The position numbers were made by a program, and so were the translations under genes. Below are positions 9,868 through 19,376 of a stretch of 51,648 nt of DNA, in pieces. The stretch comes from Rickettsiales bacterium (GTDB taxonomy: Bacteria; Pseudomonadota; Alphaproteobacteria; Rickettsiales; Rickettsiaceae). The notes beneath the pieces are model-generated. The model had not been told where the DNA came from. It did not search any database and saw nothing but the letters and a program-made list of their open reading frames with translations. The DNA is taken from contig CANNHR010000002.1 of the NCBI GenBank assembly GCA_947505405.1, positions 1 to 51,648 of the forward strand, in the 5' to 3' direction. Numbering within the stretch: the first letter of the stretch is position 1; every line of letters begins with the position of its first letter.

Positions 9868-10546
9868 TTTTTACCTCTTGATTATCATCTTTTACTTCAG
9901 CTGCAGTTACTTCTACCACTGTTTTTTTAGCTTTTCCAACTTGTTTATTTAACGAAGCACTTTTAAAACTATTCTTAGGCAGTGGGGGATTTCCGTCTAC
10001 ATGTGCAAGTATCATTTGCCTTACGTCATCATCATGCCACTTTACGATCCCGTTGAAGATATATTTTACTTTTCCTTCGGAGTTTATCAAATAAGCTGTA
10101 GGTAATCCAACTATAGATAAAGCTCTAAACAAATTATTCTGATAATCATGAAAAACTTCTAAATGCCTAATCTCATTCTCAGAAAAATACTTCTTTACCA
10201 CTTCAATTCCTTGATAATCTTCTGAAACGGCAATGATTTTGAATGGCAGTTTACGAAAATCCTTTTGCAAATTATCCAGAGAGGGAAGTTCACTCACACA
10301 ACTACCACACCAAGTAGCCCAAAAAACAAGCAATATAGTATTTCCTTCATATTGATCTAGATAAACTTTGTTACCTTCAGAATCAAAAAAATTAGTGTCT
10401 GTGTCAAGAAACTCATCATGCTTGGTAACTATAAGTTTCTCAGCCCTACCAATATGGGCAAGGGAAATAATCAAAACAAAGCTCATAAGCCATAAATATC
10501 TTTTACTCAAAGCAACTTTCCTGCATAATTCATTAGTTATACTCAA
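9836..10546 (-). CDS. TlpA/ResA-like thioredoxin-family protein
   Basis: 236 aa; WATWCGSCVSELPSLDNLQKDF with CxxC, VGLPTAYLINSEGKV; 3' end overlaps sppA by 32 nt. Confidence 0.88.
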   Translation of the reverse strand: MSITNELCRKVALSKRYLWLMSFVLIISLAHIGRAEKLIVTKHDEFLDTDTNFFDSEGNKVYLDQYEGNTILLVFWATWCGSCVSELPSLDNLQKDFRKLPFKIIAVSEDYQGIEVVKKYFSENEIRHLEVFHDYQNNLFRALSIVGLPTAYLINSEGKVKYIFNGIVKWHDDDVRQMILAHVDGNPPLPKNSFKSASLNKQVGKAKKTVVEVTAAEVKDDNQEVKNEESSNKKQE

Positions 10547-10568
10547 TATTTCTATAGTTAAAAATAAA

Positions 10569-10703
10569 ATGAAACAACCAGTTTTTGTATTACTAGCATT
10601 ATTTATGTTATCTAGCTGCGGCTTAAAAAAACCTCTAAGCTTACCAGAAGAAGACTATACATATATAGTAAACTCAATTGACTATACATCTTCTAGGCAT
10701 TAA
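10569..10703 (+). CDS. Small lipoprotein, LptM (YifL)-like
   Basis: 44 aa MKQPVFVLLALFMLSSCGLKKPLSLPEEDYTY...; lipobox LSSC followed by GLKKPL typical of LptM-type lipoproteins. Start re-assigned inside ORF 10368-10703. Confidence 0.68.
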   Translation: MKQPVFVLLALFMLSSCGLKKPLSLPEEDYTYIVNSIDYTSSRH

Positions 10704-10706
10704 GAA

Positions 10707-12359
10707 ATGATCCTTCAAGCTTTATTCTTTTTTGCTATAATAACTATTATTGCGCCATTGTTTGGTAAATATATCTCTGTTGTTTATAGATATGAATATG
10801 CAGAACATGAGCAACTAAAAAATAAGAAAGCTAGGTGGGAAAGCCAAAACTGGCAAGATTACTTCAGGAGTCTCATGTATTTCAATGTAATATGCATGAT
10901 CTCAACCTTTTTAATTATATATTATCAAGACTTCTTTCCATTTTTTGCTCCAGCCCAAGAGAAAATAAGTTTTTCCTCTGCTTTAAATGCATCTATCTCG
11001 TTTGTAACAGGGACTTTCTGGCAAAGCCACAATCCGGAAACAAAGCTCAACATGTTGTCTCATATTTTTGCTCTTACCGCACAAAATTTTCTCTCTGGTG
11101 CCACGGGAATTGCAGTATTTATCGCTTTCGTCAGGGGTATAATCAACAGTCACAATCCATTCATCGGCAATTTTTATGATGATTTTCTAAGAGCTTTATT
11201 ACTTATTCTACTACCATTTTCGTTATTTGCTGCAGTTACACTTATAAGCTTTGGTATACCGCATGACTTAATAGGTACAGTTTCCTTCACCAACCTTGAT
11301 GGTATAACTGAGCAAATGTATATCGGCCCAATTGCGGGGCAAGTCGCAATAAAAAATTTAGTGGCAAATGGAGGATCTTTATTAGCCAGCGCATCAGCCC
11401 ACCCTTTTGAAGCTTCTTCAAGAGATGCTGTAATGTTTTGTTTAATTTTGGTCATAACTTTGCCCGTTGCTATGATTTTTACTTATGGATTTTTGCTTGG
11501 CTCGCTGCGTCTAAGCTGGGCACTATATTCTGTCATAGTCATCGTCATGATTACTTCATTGTTTGTTATGAATCTCGGAGAAACCGCCTATGGATTACCT
11601 TATATTTTTGGCGATAATAGTTTAGCAGACAATTTTAATTACATAGGAAAAGAGTTGATATACGATAAATTCCCATCTCTGATGTGGACACTTTCTATTA
11701 CCATGAGTTCTGATGGATCACCTAATGCGTGCCTAGAAAACTATTCACCCTTAAGTACATTAGTTCTTTTTTCTAATTTGATCATAAGTAAATTTATTAT
11801 TGAAGGAGTTGGATCAGGCTTTTTTGCTATGTTATCTTATCTCATGGTTGCCGTATTTTTACGTGGGTTAATTACAGGTGAAGCAGCAAATTTCTTTGGC
11901 AAAAAAATTGCTCTTAACGAAATAAATTACGTTATTATAGTATTCCTGGTTATGCCTGTTGGAGTACTGCTTTTTACAGCTATTACATTCCTTGTTCCAT
12001 CTTCTCAAAATCTAATAACCTATCATGGATCACAAGCAGTTACTGATATTACCTACAACTTTGCTTCATGTTTTGCCAATAACGGATCTAGTTTTACCGG
12101 GGTCAATACATCTACAGAATATTTCAACTATATGACTGCGCTCGCAATGTTTATAGGACGCTACCCAATAATATATTTTTCCCTAGCAATCAGCGGCTCA
12201 TTTGCTGCTAAACAGAGAATTAGCAACCAAATAATTAAGCATACACAGTCTAGCATTGAGCTCAGCTTATTTCTATTAATTACAGTAGTATTAGTTGGAG
12301 CAATAATGTTCCTACCACTCATGATTCTTGGGCCGCTTTTAGAATTCATAACGATGTAA
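10707..12359 (+). CDS. kdpA: Potassium-transporting ATPase subunit KdpA homolog (orphan)
   Basis: 550 aa; GPIAGQVAIKNLVANGGSLLASASAHPFE, NFASCFANNGSSFTGVNTSTEYFN, MFIGRYPIIYFSLAISGSFAAK correspond to KdpA pore and GR motifs. Confidence 0.88.
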   Translation: MILQALFFFAIITIIAPLFGKYISVVYRYEYAEHEQLKNKKARWESQNWQDYFRSLMYFNVICMISTFLIIYYQDFFPFFAPAQEKISFSSALNASISFVTGTFWQSHNPETKLNMLSHIFALTAQNFLSGATGIAVFIAFVRGIINSHNPFIGNFYDDFLRALLLILLPFSLFAAVTLISFGIPHDLIGTVSFTNLDGITEQMYIGPIAGQVAIKNLVANGGSLLASASAHPFEASSRDAVMFCLILVITLPVAMIFTYGFLLGSLRLSWALYSVIVIVMITSLFVMNLGETAYGLPYIFGDNSLADNFNYIGKELIYDKFPSLMWTLSITMSSDGSPNACLENYSPLSTLVLFSNLIISKFIIEGVGSGFFAMLSYLMVAVFLRGLITGEAANFFGKKIALNEINYVIIVFLVMPVGVLLFTAITFLVPSSQNLITYHGSQAVTDITYNFASCFANNGSSFTGVNTSTEYFNYMTALAMFIGRYPIIYFSLAISGSFAAKQRISNQIIKHTQSSIELSLFLLITVVLVGAIMFLPLMILGPLLEFITM

Positions 12360-12435
12360 TACCAATCGTTAGGTATATGGTTTGTAGTTGAGGTTTATTT
12401 GGTATATAGTGACGAAAACGTCATTTTTTTATCAG

Positions 12436-13305
12436 ATGTCTGGGTTCAAAAACATACTATTTCTTCTATTACTTTGCACTTTAGTTCAAGGTTGTAGCAC
12501 TAGCGGATATTCAGTTGAAGCCTATAAATCGATTGGAGTTGAGCTAAAGCGGCATTACAAACTCAGCCGAAGTGATCTTATTGTTGCATATGACCTTGGT
12601 AGAATAGACAAAACAAATTGCATTTATTCCGCTGATCTAGGAAACATTATTAACGATCGTCGTTACAAATCAAAATATATATCTAGGTTCAAAGCACAAT
12701 ATAAGTCTCCGCTTACTTTGAAAAAAGAAGCTATGCGCAAAATTGTAAGGATTAATAAATTACTTCTAGAACTGCATCATAACCATCGAATATTATCAAG
12801 CAGTAAATATCACTATATACGAAGACTTGCTAAGTCTGACCTAACTCAAGTGGATTTACGCAAAGAGCTGGCTACCCTTGATAAAATTGTATCTTTTATA
12901 CCAATAATGATACCAATTGGTAGCACCGAAATTACAAGTAAATATGGGAACAGGTTACACCCTATAAAAAAACGAGAAGTATTTCATTGTGGATTAGATA
13001 TGATTGCAAAAAATGGAGCTAATGTGTATGCTTCTGCTAATGGTCTGGTGGTTTTTGCTGGAAAGAAGCCTGGATATGGCAACGTTGTTGAGATTCAGCA
13101 TAGCAAAACACTAAAAACGCTTTATGCCCATTTGGCCAAAATTTCAGTGAAGAAAGGAAGAACCATAGCACGAGGCAAAGCTGTCGGTGTGCAAGGAAGC
13201 ACCGGGGCTACAACGGGTGATCATTTGCACTTTGAGATTTGGGTAAATGGTCGTCACGTAAATCCATACGATTTCGTTTCTAGCGAGTGTAACTGTAGAG
13301 GATGA
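12436..13305 (+). CDS. M23-family peptidase (LytM domain) lipoprotein
   Basis: Start at ATG 12436 (ORF extended to TTG 12388); lipobox LVQGC; ITSKYGNRLHPIKKREVFHCGLDM, TLYAHLAKI, HLHFEIWVNGRHVNPYDF. Confidence 0.92.
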   Translation: MSGFKNILFLLLLCTLVQGCSTSGYSVEAYKSIGVELKRHYKLSRSDLIVAYDLGRIDKTNCIYSADLGNIINDRRYKSKYISRFKAQYKSPLTLKKEAMRKIVRINKLLLELHHNHRILSSSKYHYIRRLAKSDLTQVDLRKELATLDKIVSFIPIMIPIGSTEITSKYGNRLHPIKKREVFHCGLDMIAKNGANVYASANGLVVFAGKKPGYGNVVEIQHSKTLKTLYAHLAKISVKKGRTIARGKAVGVQGSTGATTGDHLHFEIWVNGRHVNPYDFVSSECNCRG

Positions 13306-13416
13306 ATTTAGCAACAAGCAAGCATTAGTTTCAAGTGTTTATACAAAAGCTTATTTTCCAGTATTCAGGAAGATGGAGGCATTAAAAATGCCTCATAATA
13401 CTAGAGCTTTAAGACC

Positions 13417-13629
13417 CCAGGGTCACCGCATTAAAATATGAGTAAGCCGTCATTCCAGAACTTACGTCGAATAGCCCTTTAGGGCGTAATGAGACTTAGT
13501 ATCTGGAATCCATTCAAGCAGTAGGTTACTATGTTGGTAGATAGATCCCAGATAGTAAGATCCGCTAAGTGCTAAAGCACTTGCGTATCTAACTTCTGGG
13601 ATGACGCTATTTTAATGCGGTGGCCCTGG
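13417..13629. repeat. MITE-like element with 21-bp terminal inverted repeats
   Basis: Left CCAGGGTCACCGCATTAAAAT (13417-13437), right ATTTTAATGCGGTGGCCCTGG (13609-13629), one mismatch; internal hairpins AAGTGCTAAAGCACTT and GCCCTTTAGGGC; no ORF. Confidence 0.7.
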
Positions 13630-13722
13630 CCTTTTAGCGTAAAAACTTAAAAACCCATTGACTTTTGATAAGATTATCATTAGTAAGTTTATTTTCTATT
13701 AACCAAAAGAGAGTAAATTACT

Positions 13723-14577
13723 ATGAAGAATAGCAACATTGACAAGAATAAAGTTAAATTGATACAATATTCTAGGTTGACCGATAGTAAACAAGACCTT
13801 AAAAAAATGGTTCACGAGAATAATGACACGCTTGATTTTTTAATAGAAGAAAAACCTTTAAATAATACTGACCTATTGAGTAATTTTATAGAACAAGGAA
13901 AGTCTACTATTTTAGATAATACAATTATCAATTATATTAAAAAAGGTAAGATGGATGAACTACATAAATTTGTGGAACAAAATTCTGGCAATTTTAACCT
14001 GAATTCTTGTGATAAGAAGGGGTGGAGTTTAATTAGTATAGCTATTGATTCTTCTAAGCTCGATATTGATGCTAAACTTAAAACAGTAGAAAAGCTTATA
14101 GAATATAGGGTAAATGTCGACATGGGTACAACTACTCCGCTACATTTGGCTGCTGTATCAGGATATTACGAAATAGCAGAAGCTTTAATAAAAGCAGGAG
14201 CGGATGTTTGTGCTTTTGATGATGACGACAAAACGCCAATAGATTTAGCGATAGAAGAAAAAGATAAAGATATGCTAAAAATATTAGGTATTAAGGATGA
14301 AGAAATATTTGAGTTAATCGATAGTTCCTACGATCAAAGTACCTCTGATTTGTCTGTTACCCCAGGTAATAGCACGCCTGATGTGTGGGATGTTTCTGAT
14401 ATACATTCAGGCATCCAACTAAACTTTGATAACGAGAATAATGGGAATGGGGCTTCAATAATAAATAAGGAACAAGTTACAAAAATATTTCAAGAGTTCG
14501 GTTTCAATAAGCAAGAAATAATGGAACTCTTAGGTAGTAGCGACGGAGAGAGTAGTTCAGATAATAGCGATAACTAA
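13723..14577 (+). CDS. Ankyrin-repeat protein
   Basis: 284 aa; TTPLHLAAVSGYYEIAEALIKAGADVCAFDDDDKTPIDLAIEEKDKDMLKIL. Confidence 0.85.
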   Translation: MKNSNIDKNKVKLIQYSRLTDSKQDLKKMVHENNDTLDFLIEEKPLNNTDLLSNFIEQGKSTILDNTIINYIKKGKMDELHKFVEQNSGNFNLNSCDKKGWSLISIAIDSSKLDIDAKLKTVEKLIEYRVNVDMGTTTPLHLAAVSGYYEIAEALIKAGADVCAFDDDDKTPIDLAIEEKDKDMLKILGIKDEEIFELIDSSYDQSTSDLSVTPGNSTPDVWDVSDIHSGIQLNFDNENNGNGASIINKEQVTKIFQEFGFNKQEIMELLGSSDGESSSDNSDN

Positions 14578-14582
14578 ACTAA

Positions 14583-14659
14583 GGGGTCGTAGCTCAGCAG
14601 GATAGAGCAACGGATTCCTAATCCGTTGGTCGGAGGTTCAAATCCTCTCGGTCCCACCA
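14583..14659 (+). tRNA. tRNA-Arg(CCT), CCA encoded
   Basis: GGGGTCG acceptor pairs CGGTCCC; D-stem GCTC/GAGC; anticodon stem ACGGA-TTCCTAA-TCCGT; T arm GGAGG-TTCAAAT-CCTCT; ends ACCA. Confidence 0.95.
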
Positions 14660-14740
14660 TTTAGATGTTGAACTATTAGACCTCTTGCATAACCATAGTT
14701 ATAAAATCTAAATCGTTATTCAGGATGACCCTTTGTACAC

Positions 14741-14866
14741 TATAGTAAATTAACTTGAAGTAGGGATGTTAATTTTAGAGCGGGACTCGCGGGGCTTACA
14801 AGTGTAAGCAAGCTAAAGACGAGCTCTCGCGAAATTAATGCATAGACAATAAGTTAAATTACTATA
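14741..14866. repeat. MITE-like element with TATAGTAAATTAACTT termini
   Basis: Left TATAGTAAATTAACTT (14741-14756), right AAGTTAAATTACTATA (14851-14866), 15/16 complementary; left end resembles 45476-45501. Confidence 0.65.
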
Positions 14867-15919
14867 TCAGTCGGTTCTAACTTTTACGAACACAGACATA
14901 CCAGGAACTATCTTGTTTTTTATATTATCTGGAACGTGAAAATCGATAATAACCGGCACTCTCTGCACGATTTTAGTAAAATTACCTGTAGCATTTGCAG
15001 GAGGAAGAAGGCTGAATTTAGCTCCCGTTGCTGGAGAAATATTACGAATCACTCCTTCAATTCGCTCTCCTTTCTCTGAATCAACCAAAATCTCAACTTT
15101 CATACCGAATTTGAATTTAGAAATTTGCGTTTCTTTAAAATTAGCTTTTATATATAACTCATCAATAGGAACGATAGAAAACAAAACCGTACCAGCACGT
15201 ACGTAGTTACCTTCTCTTAAAGAGCTATTGCCAATCATGCCCCTTATTGGAGAGCGAATAGTAGTATTATCTAGAGCTCGTTTTTCTAAATCACGTTCAG
15301 AGGAATTAATATTATATTTTGCCATCGCAGCAAAGCGCTTTATTTCAAGTAGCGTAAGATTTTCTTTACTTGTCTGCATATTAAACTCAGCTTGAGCTAA
15401 ATCACTTTTTGCTTTTTCAAATAAAATTTTAGTAGCATCGAGGGTTTTCTTACTAGCAAAATTATCCTTACTTAGGGCTTGCATTCTTTTATAGTCTATC
15501 TCAGAGATTTTAAAACTCTCAATGGCGAACTGATAGGCTTCATCTGTCTTTTGCTGCTCAATATTTGAGAGCTTGATACTTTGCTCGATCATTTCTATAT
15601 CTCGCCTGGCTCCATCGAGAACAGCCTCAGCTTTACTGAAATTGGCGTTATAATCATCATCTTTGATTTTTGCTATTATTTGATTAACGTCAACAATATT
15701 GTTTTCTTTAACCAATACCTTATCTACCACACCACTTACTTCAGCGCTGATGCTTGAGATATCTGCTTCTACATATGCATTGTCAGTCGATTGAGTATTT
15801 ACCCAAACATATATCTTATAAGTAATTAAGGCAACGAATAACAAAGCAGCAACGGATATGTGCTTTGCATAACGATAAGAATTGACTTTGTCAGTTAATA
15901 ACCGAATAGTTTTATTCAT
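14867..15919 (-). CDS. HlyD/EmrA-family efflux periplasmic adaptor subunit
   Basis: 350 aa; TM near N-terminus, TDNAYVEADISSISAEVSGVVDKVLVKENNIV, DNTTIRSPIRGMIGNSSLREGNYV, NFTKIVQRVPVIID. Confidence 0.92.
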   Translation of the reverse strand: MNKTIRLLTDKVNSYRYAKHISVAALLFVALITYKIYVWVNTQSTDNAYVEADISSISAEVSGVVDKVLVKENNIVDVNQIIAKIKDDDYNANFSKAEAVLDGARRDIEMIEQSIKLSNIEQQKTDEAYQFAIESFKISEIDYKRMQALSKDNFASKKTLDATKILFEKAKSDLAQAEFNMQTSKENLTLLEIKRFAAMAKYNINSSERDLEKRALDNTTIRSPIRGMIGNSSLREGNYVRAGTVLFSIVPIDELYIKANFKETQISKFKFGMKVEILVDSEKGERIEGVIRNISPATGAKFSLLPPANATGNFTKIVQRVPVIIDFHVPDNIKNKIVPGMSVFVKVRTD

Positions 15920-16686
15920 CGTGATTTATGAATTACATACATACATACTGGTATAGATAATACATATAGTATAGCCGCTATAGGGAGTGAGTACCAAGGA
16001 TATATCACTATTGTTATTATAATTACCGCAGAAACTATCATAGAAAGTGATAAATATTCCGGTTTTATCTGTATTTTCTTTAAAGAAAGAGTTGGTAATC
16101 TACTTGGAAGTAACAAAGCAACAATTACAATGTATAGATTAATAAGTAAAGTATGATTTCTAAGGCTAAATTCACCAAATAGCGAAGAAAATTCAAAATC
16201 TAAAATCATAGGAATTAACGCAAGAATTGCACCGCTCGGAGCTGGAACTCCTACCAAAAAACGATCATCTTGCTTCATTTCACTCGGCTGGACAATCGCT
16301 GTATTAAACCGTGCTAATCGAATCGCCATACAGACCAAGAATAACATGATAGATGCCCATGATATTACCTTGTACTCATATTGCTGGAAGGACCAGAGAT
16401 AAATTAACATTGCTGGACATAAACCAAAATTCATAAAATCACACAATGAATCAAGTTCAGCTCCGAAATGACTGGTAGCATTAAGCATTCTTGCAACTCC
16501 ACCATCAAGTCCATCAATTATCGTTGCAATCAATATGCAATACACAGCCGTTTCCCAACGGCTATCAAGCGCAAACCTAATTGAACTGCTCCCTATAATT
16601 AAACCTATTAAAGTGATTATATTCGGAAGTAATTTCGTAAATGGTACTGGTCTAATGCTCAGTCTTTTACGTTTAAATCTTATCAA
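15916..16686 (-). CDS. pssA: CDP-diacylglycerol--serine O-phosphatidyltransferase
   Basis: 256 aa; CDP-alcohol phosphotransferase motif DGLDGGVARMLNATSHFGAELDSLCDF. Confidence 0.95.
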   Translation of the reverse strand: MIRFKRKRLSIRPVPFTKLLPNIITLIGLIIGSSSIRFALDSRWETAVYCILIATIIDGLDGGVARMLNATSHFGAELDSLCDFMNFGLCPAMLIYLWSFQQYEYKVISWASIMLFLVCMAIRLARFNTAIVQPSEMKQDDRFLVGVPAPSGAILALIPMILDFEFSSLFGEFSLRNHTLLINLYIVIVALLLPSRLPTLSLKKIQIKPEYLSLSMIVSAVIIITIVIYPWYSLPIAAILYVLSIPVCMYVIHKSR

Positions 16687-16707
16687 ACCGGGCTCCTAAA
16701 TTTAGTA

Positions 16708-17403
16708 TTATCTTACTTCAAATTTTATCTGATCTGACTTCTTCTTATTCAAATCTGCAATCACTGTTTCACCGCCAACACAAGTCTGCCCCTCGGAAAC
16801 TGTAATAACAGTTTTAATTGGCAAATATATATCAACACGACTACCAAACCTAATCAGACCATATCTTTGTCCAGCTCGTACTTCTTGCTCTTCCTCTAAA
16901 TCACAAACAATTCTTCTGGCAATAAGACCAGCAATTTGAACAAAGGCAATTTTAGTTCCGTTGTTTGTTTCCATAAGCACGGATTGACGCTCATTATAAA
17001 TACTAGCTTTATCCAAAGCCGCATTAAAGAATTTTCCTGGGTGATAATGTAGAGACAAAATTTTCCCGTTTGCTGGTGCTCTCTGAATATGAACGTTAAA
17101 AATATTCAAAAAAACACTGATCCTAACCATTTCTTCATTGCCTAAATTAAGCTCTATAGGAGGAACTACTTCGGTAATTTTTTGCACAATACCATCAGCT
17201 GCACTTATAACAAGATCGTCGCTTATTGATGTAACTCTTTCAGGATTTCTAAAAAAATATGCACACCAAACCGTACAAATGCTACCAATCCAACCTAGTG
17301 AAGCGCTAAATGAGCCAAGCACAAATGTTACCGCTGCAAAAATAATTATAAATATATATCCTTCTCTGTGAATTATCTTGGCAAGATCGCTGTACGGTTT
17401 CAT
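16708..17403 (-). CDS. psd: Phosphatidylserine decarboxylase
   Basis: 231 aa; [31 protein letters not shown], terminal [11 protein letters not shown] self-processing site. Confidence 0.96.
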   Translation of the reverse strand: MKPYSDLAKIIHREGYIFIIIFAAVTFVLGSFSASLGWIGSICTVWCAYFFRNPERVTSISDDLVISAADGIVQKITEVVPPIELNLGNEEMVRISVFLNIFNVHIQRAPANGKILSLHYHPGKFFNAALDKASIYNERQSVLMETNNGTKIAFVQIAGLIARRIVCDLEEEQEVRAGQRYGLIRFGSRVDIYLPIKTVITVSEGQTCVGGETVIADLNKKKSDQIKFEVR

Positions 17404-17558
17404 AAATTTCTCCTAAATTTTTGTGTTTAATGTCTGGATGATGATAAATTTCTTGTTCGAAGTGGTCAAGAACAAATCGATTTATCTTGACCACTATCAT
17501 TAATTATGTTTATAATGCACCAAAATAACTGAAAAAAGCTGAAATTAAAGAGGCGGTC

Positions 17559-17684
17559 ATGAAAATTGTTAAATCGTTAAAGTCTTTAAAAGCTAGAGAT
17601 AAGAACTGCCGAATAGTAAGAAGAAAAGGCAGAGTTCTTGTTATCAACAAAGTAAATAAAAGATTTAAAGCAAAACAAGCTTAA
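17559..17684 (+). CDS. rpmJ: 50S ribosomal protein L36
   Basis: 41 aa [41 protein letters not shown]; manually translated, below ORF-track length cutoff. Confidence 0.93.
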   Translation: MKIVKSLKSLKARDKNCRIVRRKGRVLVINKVNKRFKAKQA

Positions 17685-17753
17685 ATAGTCCATTAGCAAC
17701 AAGAACTCTTCTACAGTTGACAAATTACTCAAATATTATCTTTTCATAACCCC

Positions 17754-17860
17754 TCCGTCAGAACTCTTACGCGTGAATAAATAAAAGGAATACGAAAGAA
17801 AACAGCAGTTTATGTACAAAAATATTATGGAATTGCTAAGAATGTTTTTGCATAAAACAG
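17754..17860. repeat. Direct repeat copy 1 flanking terC
   Basis: TCCGTCAGAACTCTTACGCGTGAATAAATAAAAGGAATACGA...TGTACAAAAATATTATGGAATTGCTAAGAATGTTTTTGCATAAAACAG, near-identical to 19081-19212. Confidence 0.8.
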
Positions 17861-18004
17861 TTAATTAATTTTCTACTTTGAGGATAAAAATGGCTTATAT
17901 AATACTGATCAAATTAATCTGAGGCTGCTAATACTCTTTTTGCTTATCAATTGCCTTTGCCTATGGTTTGTTTAGTGTATTAATTTAATTAATACTACAT
18001 AGCC

Positions 18005-18934
18005 ATGGAAACCAACTTATTATATTGGGCTGTTTTCGCAATAATTGTAATCACTCTACTCGTTCTTGATCTAGGAGTGCTCAATAAGCGTGATCATGTG
18101 ATGACTTTAGGACAAAGCTTATCTTTAAGTTTATTCTATGTCACAATCGCATGCTGTTTCGGCATATATATTCACTATGCAATTGGTGTTCATCCAGCTC
18201 ATGATTATTTTACGGGCTTTTTACTCGAAAAAGCCATGTCTCTGGATAATATCTTTGTAATCTCAATTATATTTGGTTTTTTTAAAATCCCTCTTAAATA
18301 CCAGCATCGGGTTTTATTTTGGGGAATATTAGGCGTTATTATTCTTAGGGCAATAATGATTTCTGCTGGAGCAGCGCTGCTAGCTAAATTTAGTTGGTTA
18401 TTGTTTATCTTTGGAGCAATTCTTATCGTTACCGGAATAAAAACCTTCTATCTAGCAAACAATCATTCTTTTGATATAAATGATATGTATGCGTACAAAC
18501 TTTTAAAGAAAAAACTAAATATATATCCGGAATTAGTCGGCAACAAATTTGTTGTTATTAACAACAATAAGTTATTTGCCACACCATTACTTATGGCATT
18601 AATAACTATTGAATTTATGGACTTGGTATTTGCTATTGACAGCATTCCAGCAATCTTTGCTATTACTCAAGACACTTTTATAGTATATACATCGAATATT
18701 TTTGCGATTTTAGGGCTCAGAGCCCTGTTCTTTTGCCTTGCTGATATAGTGGAAAGATTTAAGTACATAAAGTACTCTTTGGCACTCATTTTAATTCTTA
18801 TTGGTGTAAAAATATTTGCCGCTCATTTTATAGAGATCCCTAGATATATACCTCTTGTAGTCACATTCACTCTACTGGTACTTGGGGTCCTTGTTTCACT
18901 CATGATGAAGAACAAAGAGAGTGAACTCGGCTGA
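18005..18934 (+). CDS. TerC-family integral membrane protein
   Basis: 309 aa; [62 protein letters not shown]. Confidence 0.95.
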   Translation: METNLLYWAVFAIIVITLLVLDLGVLNKRDHVMTLGQSLSLSLFYVTIACCFGIYIHYAIGVHPAHDYFTGFLLEKAMSLDNIFVISIIFGFFKIPLKYQHRVLFWGILGVIILRAIMISAGAALLAKFSWLLFIFGAILIVTGIKTFYLANNHSFDINDMYAYKLLKKKLNIYPELVGNKFVVINNNKLFATPLLMALITIEFMDLVFAIDSIPAIFAITQDTFIVYTSNIFAILGLRALFFCLADIVERFKYIKYSLALILILIGVKIFAAHFIEIPRYIPLVVTFTLLVLGVLVSLMMKNKESELG

Positions 18935-18969
18935 CGACAGTGGTTTGGCGAGAAGACGTTTTTTGATTA

Positions 18970-19060
18970 TCCTAGGCCAAAGGCAGGCGCAAACTTCAAA
19001 CGAGTTCAGGATGACTTAAAACGAAGGCATGCGCAAGCTTCTCAAGTCCAGTATGACGAA
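18970..19060. repeat. Dispersed GGCAGGCGCAAGCTTCAA-type repeat, two units
   Basis: CCTAGGCCAAAGGCAGGCGCAAACTTCAAACGAGTTCAGGATGACTTAAAACGAAGGCATGCGCAAGCTTCTCAAGTCCAGTATGACG; matches 8829-8920. Confidence 0.7.
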
Positions 19061-19080
19061 TACCAAGCCTACAAAGTCCT

Positions 19081-19212
19081 TCCGCCAGAACTCTTACACG
19101 TGAATAAATAAAAGGGATACGAGATAAAACTTTATTGTAAGATCCATAAGAAAACGACGATATATGTACAAAAATATTATGGAATTGCTGAGAATGTTTT
19201 TGCATAAAACAG
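19081..19212. repeat. Direct repeat copy 2 flanking terC
   Basis: See 17754-17860; about 25 nt longer in the middle (TTATTGTAAGATCCATAAG region). Confidence 0.8.
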
Positions 19213-19240
19213 CCTCTCGATATTATTCCAGCTCTCTTTT

Positions 19241-19318
19241 TTGTCATTCCCGCGCCAGGCGGGAATCCATGGCAAAACGGCTAAAAGACTGGATTCCCGC
19301 CTGGCGCGGGAATGACAA
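19241..19318. repeat. Perfect 29-bp inverted repeat element (TTGTCATTCCCGCGCCAGGCGGGAATCCA)
   Basis: Left arm 19241-19269, 20-nt spacer, right arm 19290-19318, exact reverse complement. Confidence 0.9.
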
Positions 19319-19376
19319 TAAGGGATAGGAAAACCTCTGCAAGGCATTTCCGGCGGATAGCCTACAAATTATTTTG

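Noticed and set aside
10835-11179. 114-aa ORF on + strand within kdpA
   Set aside because: Out-of-frame overlap with clear KdpA homology.
13380-13640. Possible CRISPR or tandem array
   Set aside because: Only one pair of inverted ends and internal hairpins; no regularly spaced direct repeats.
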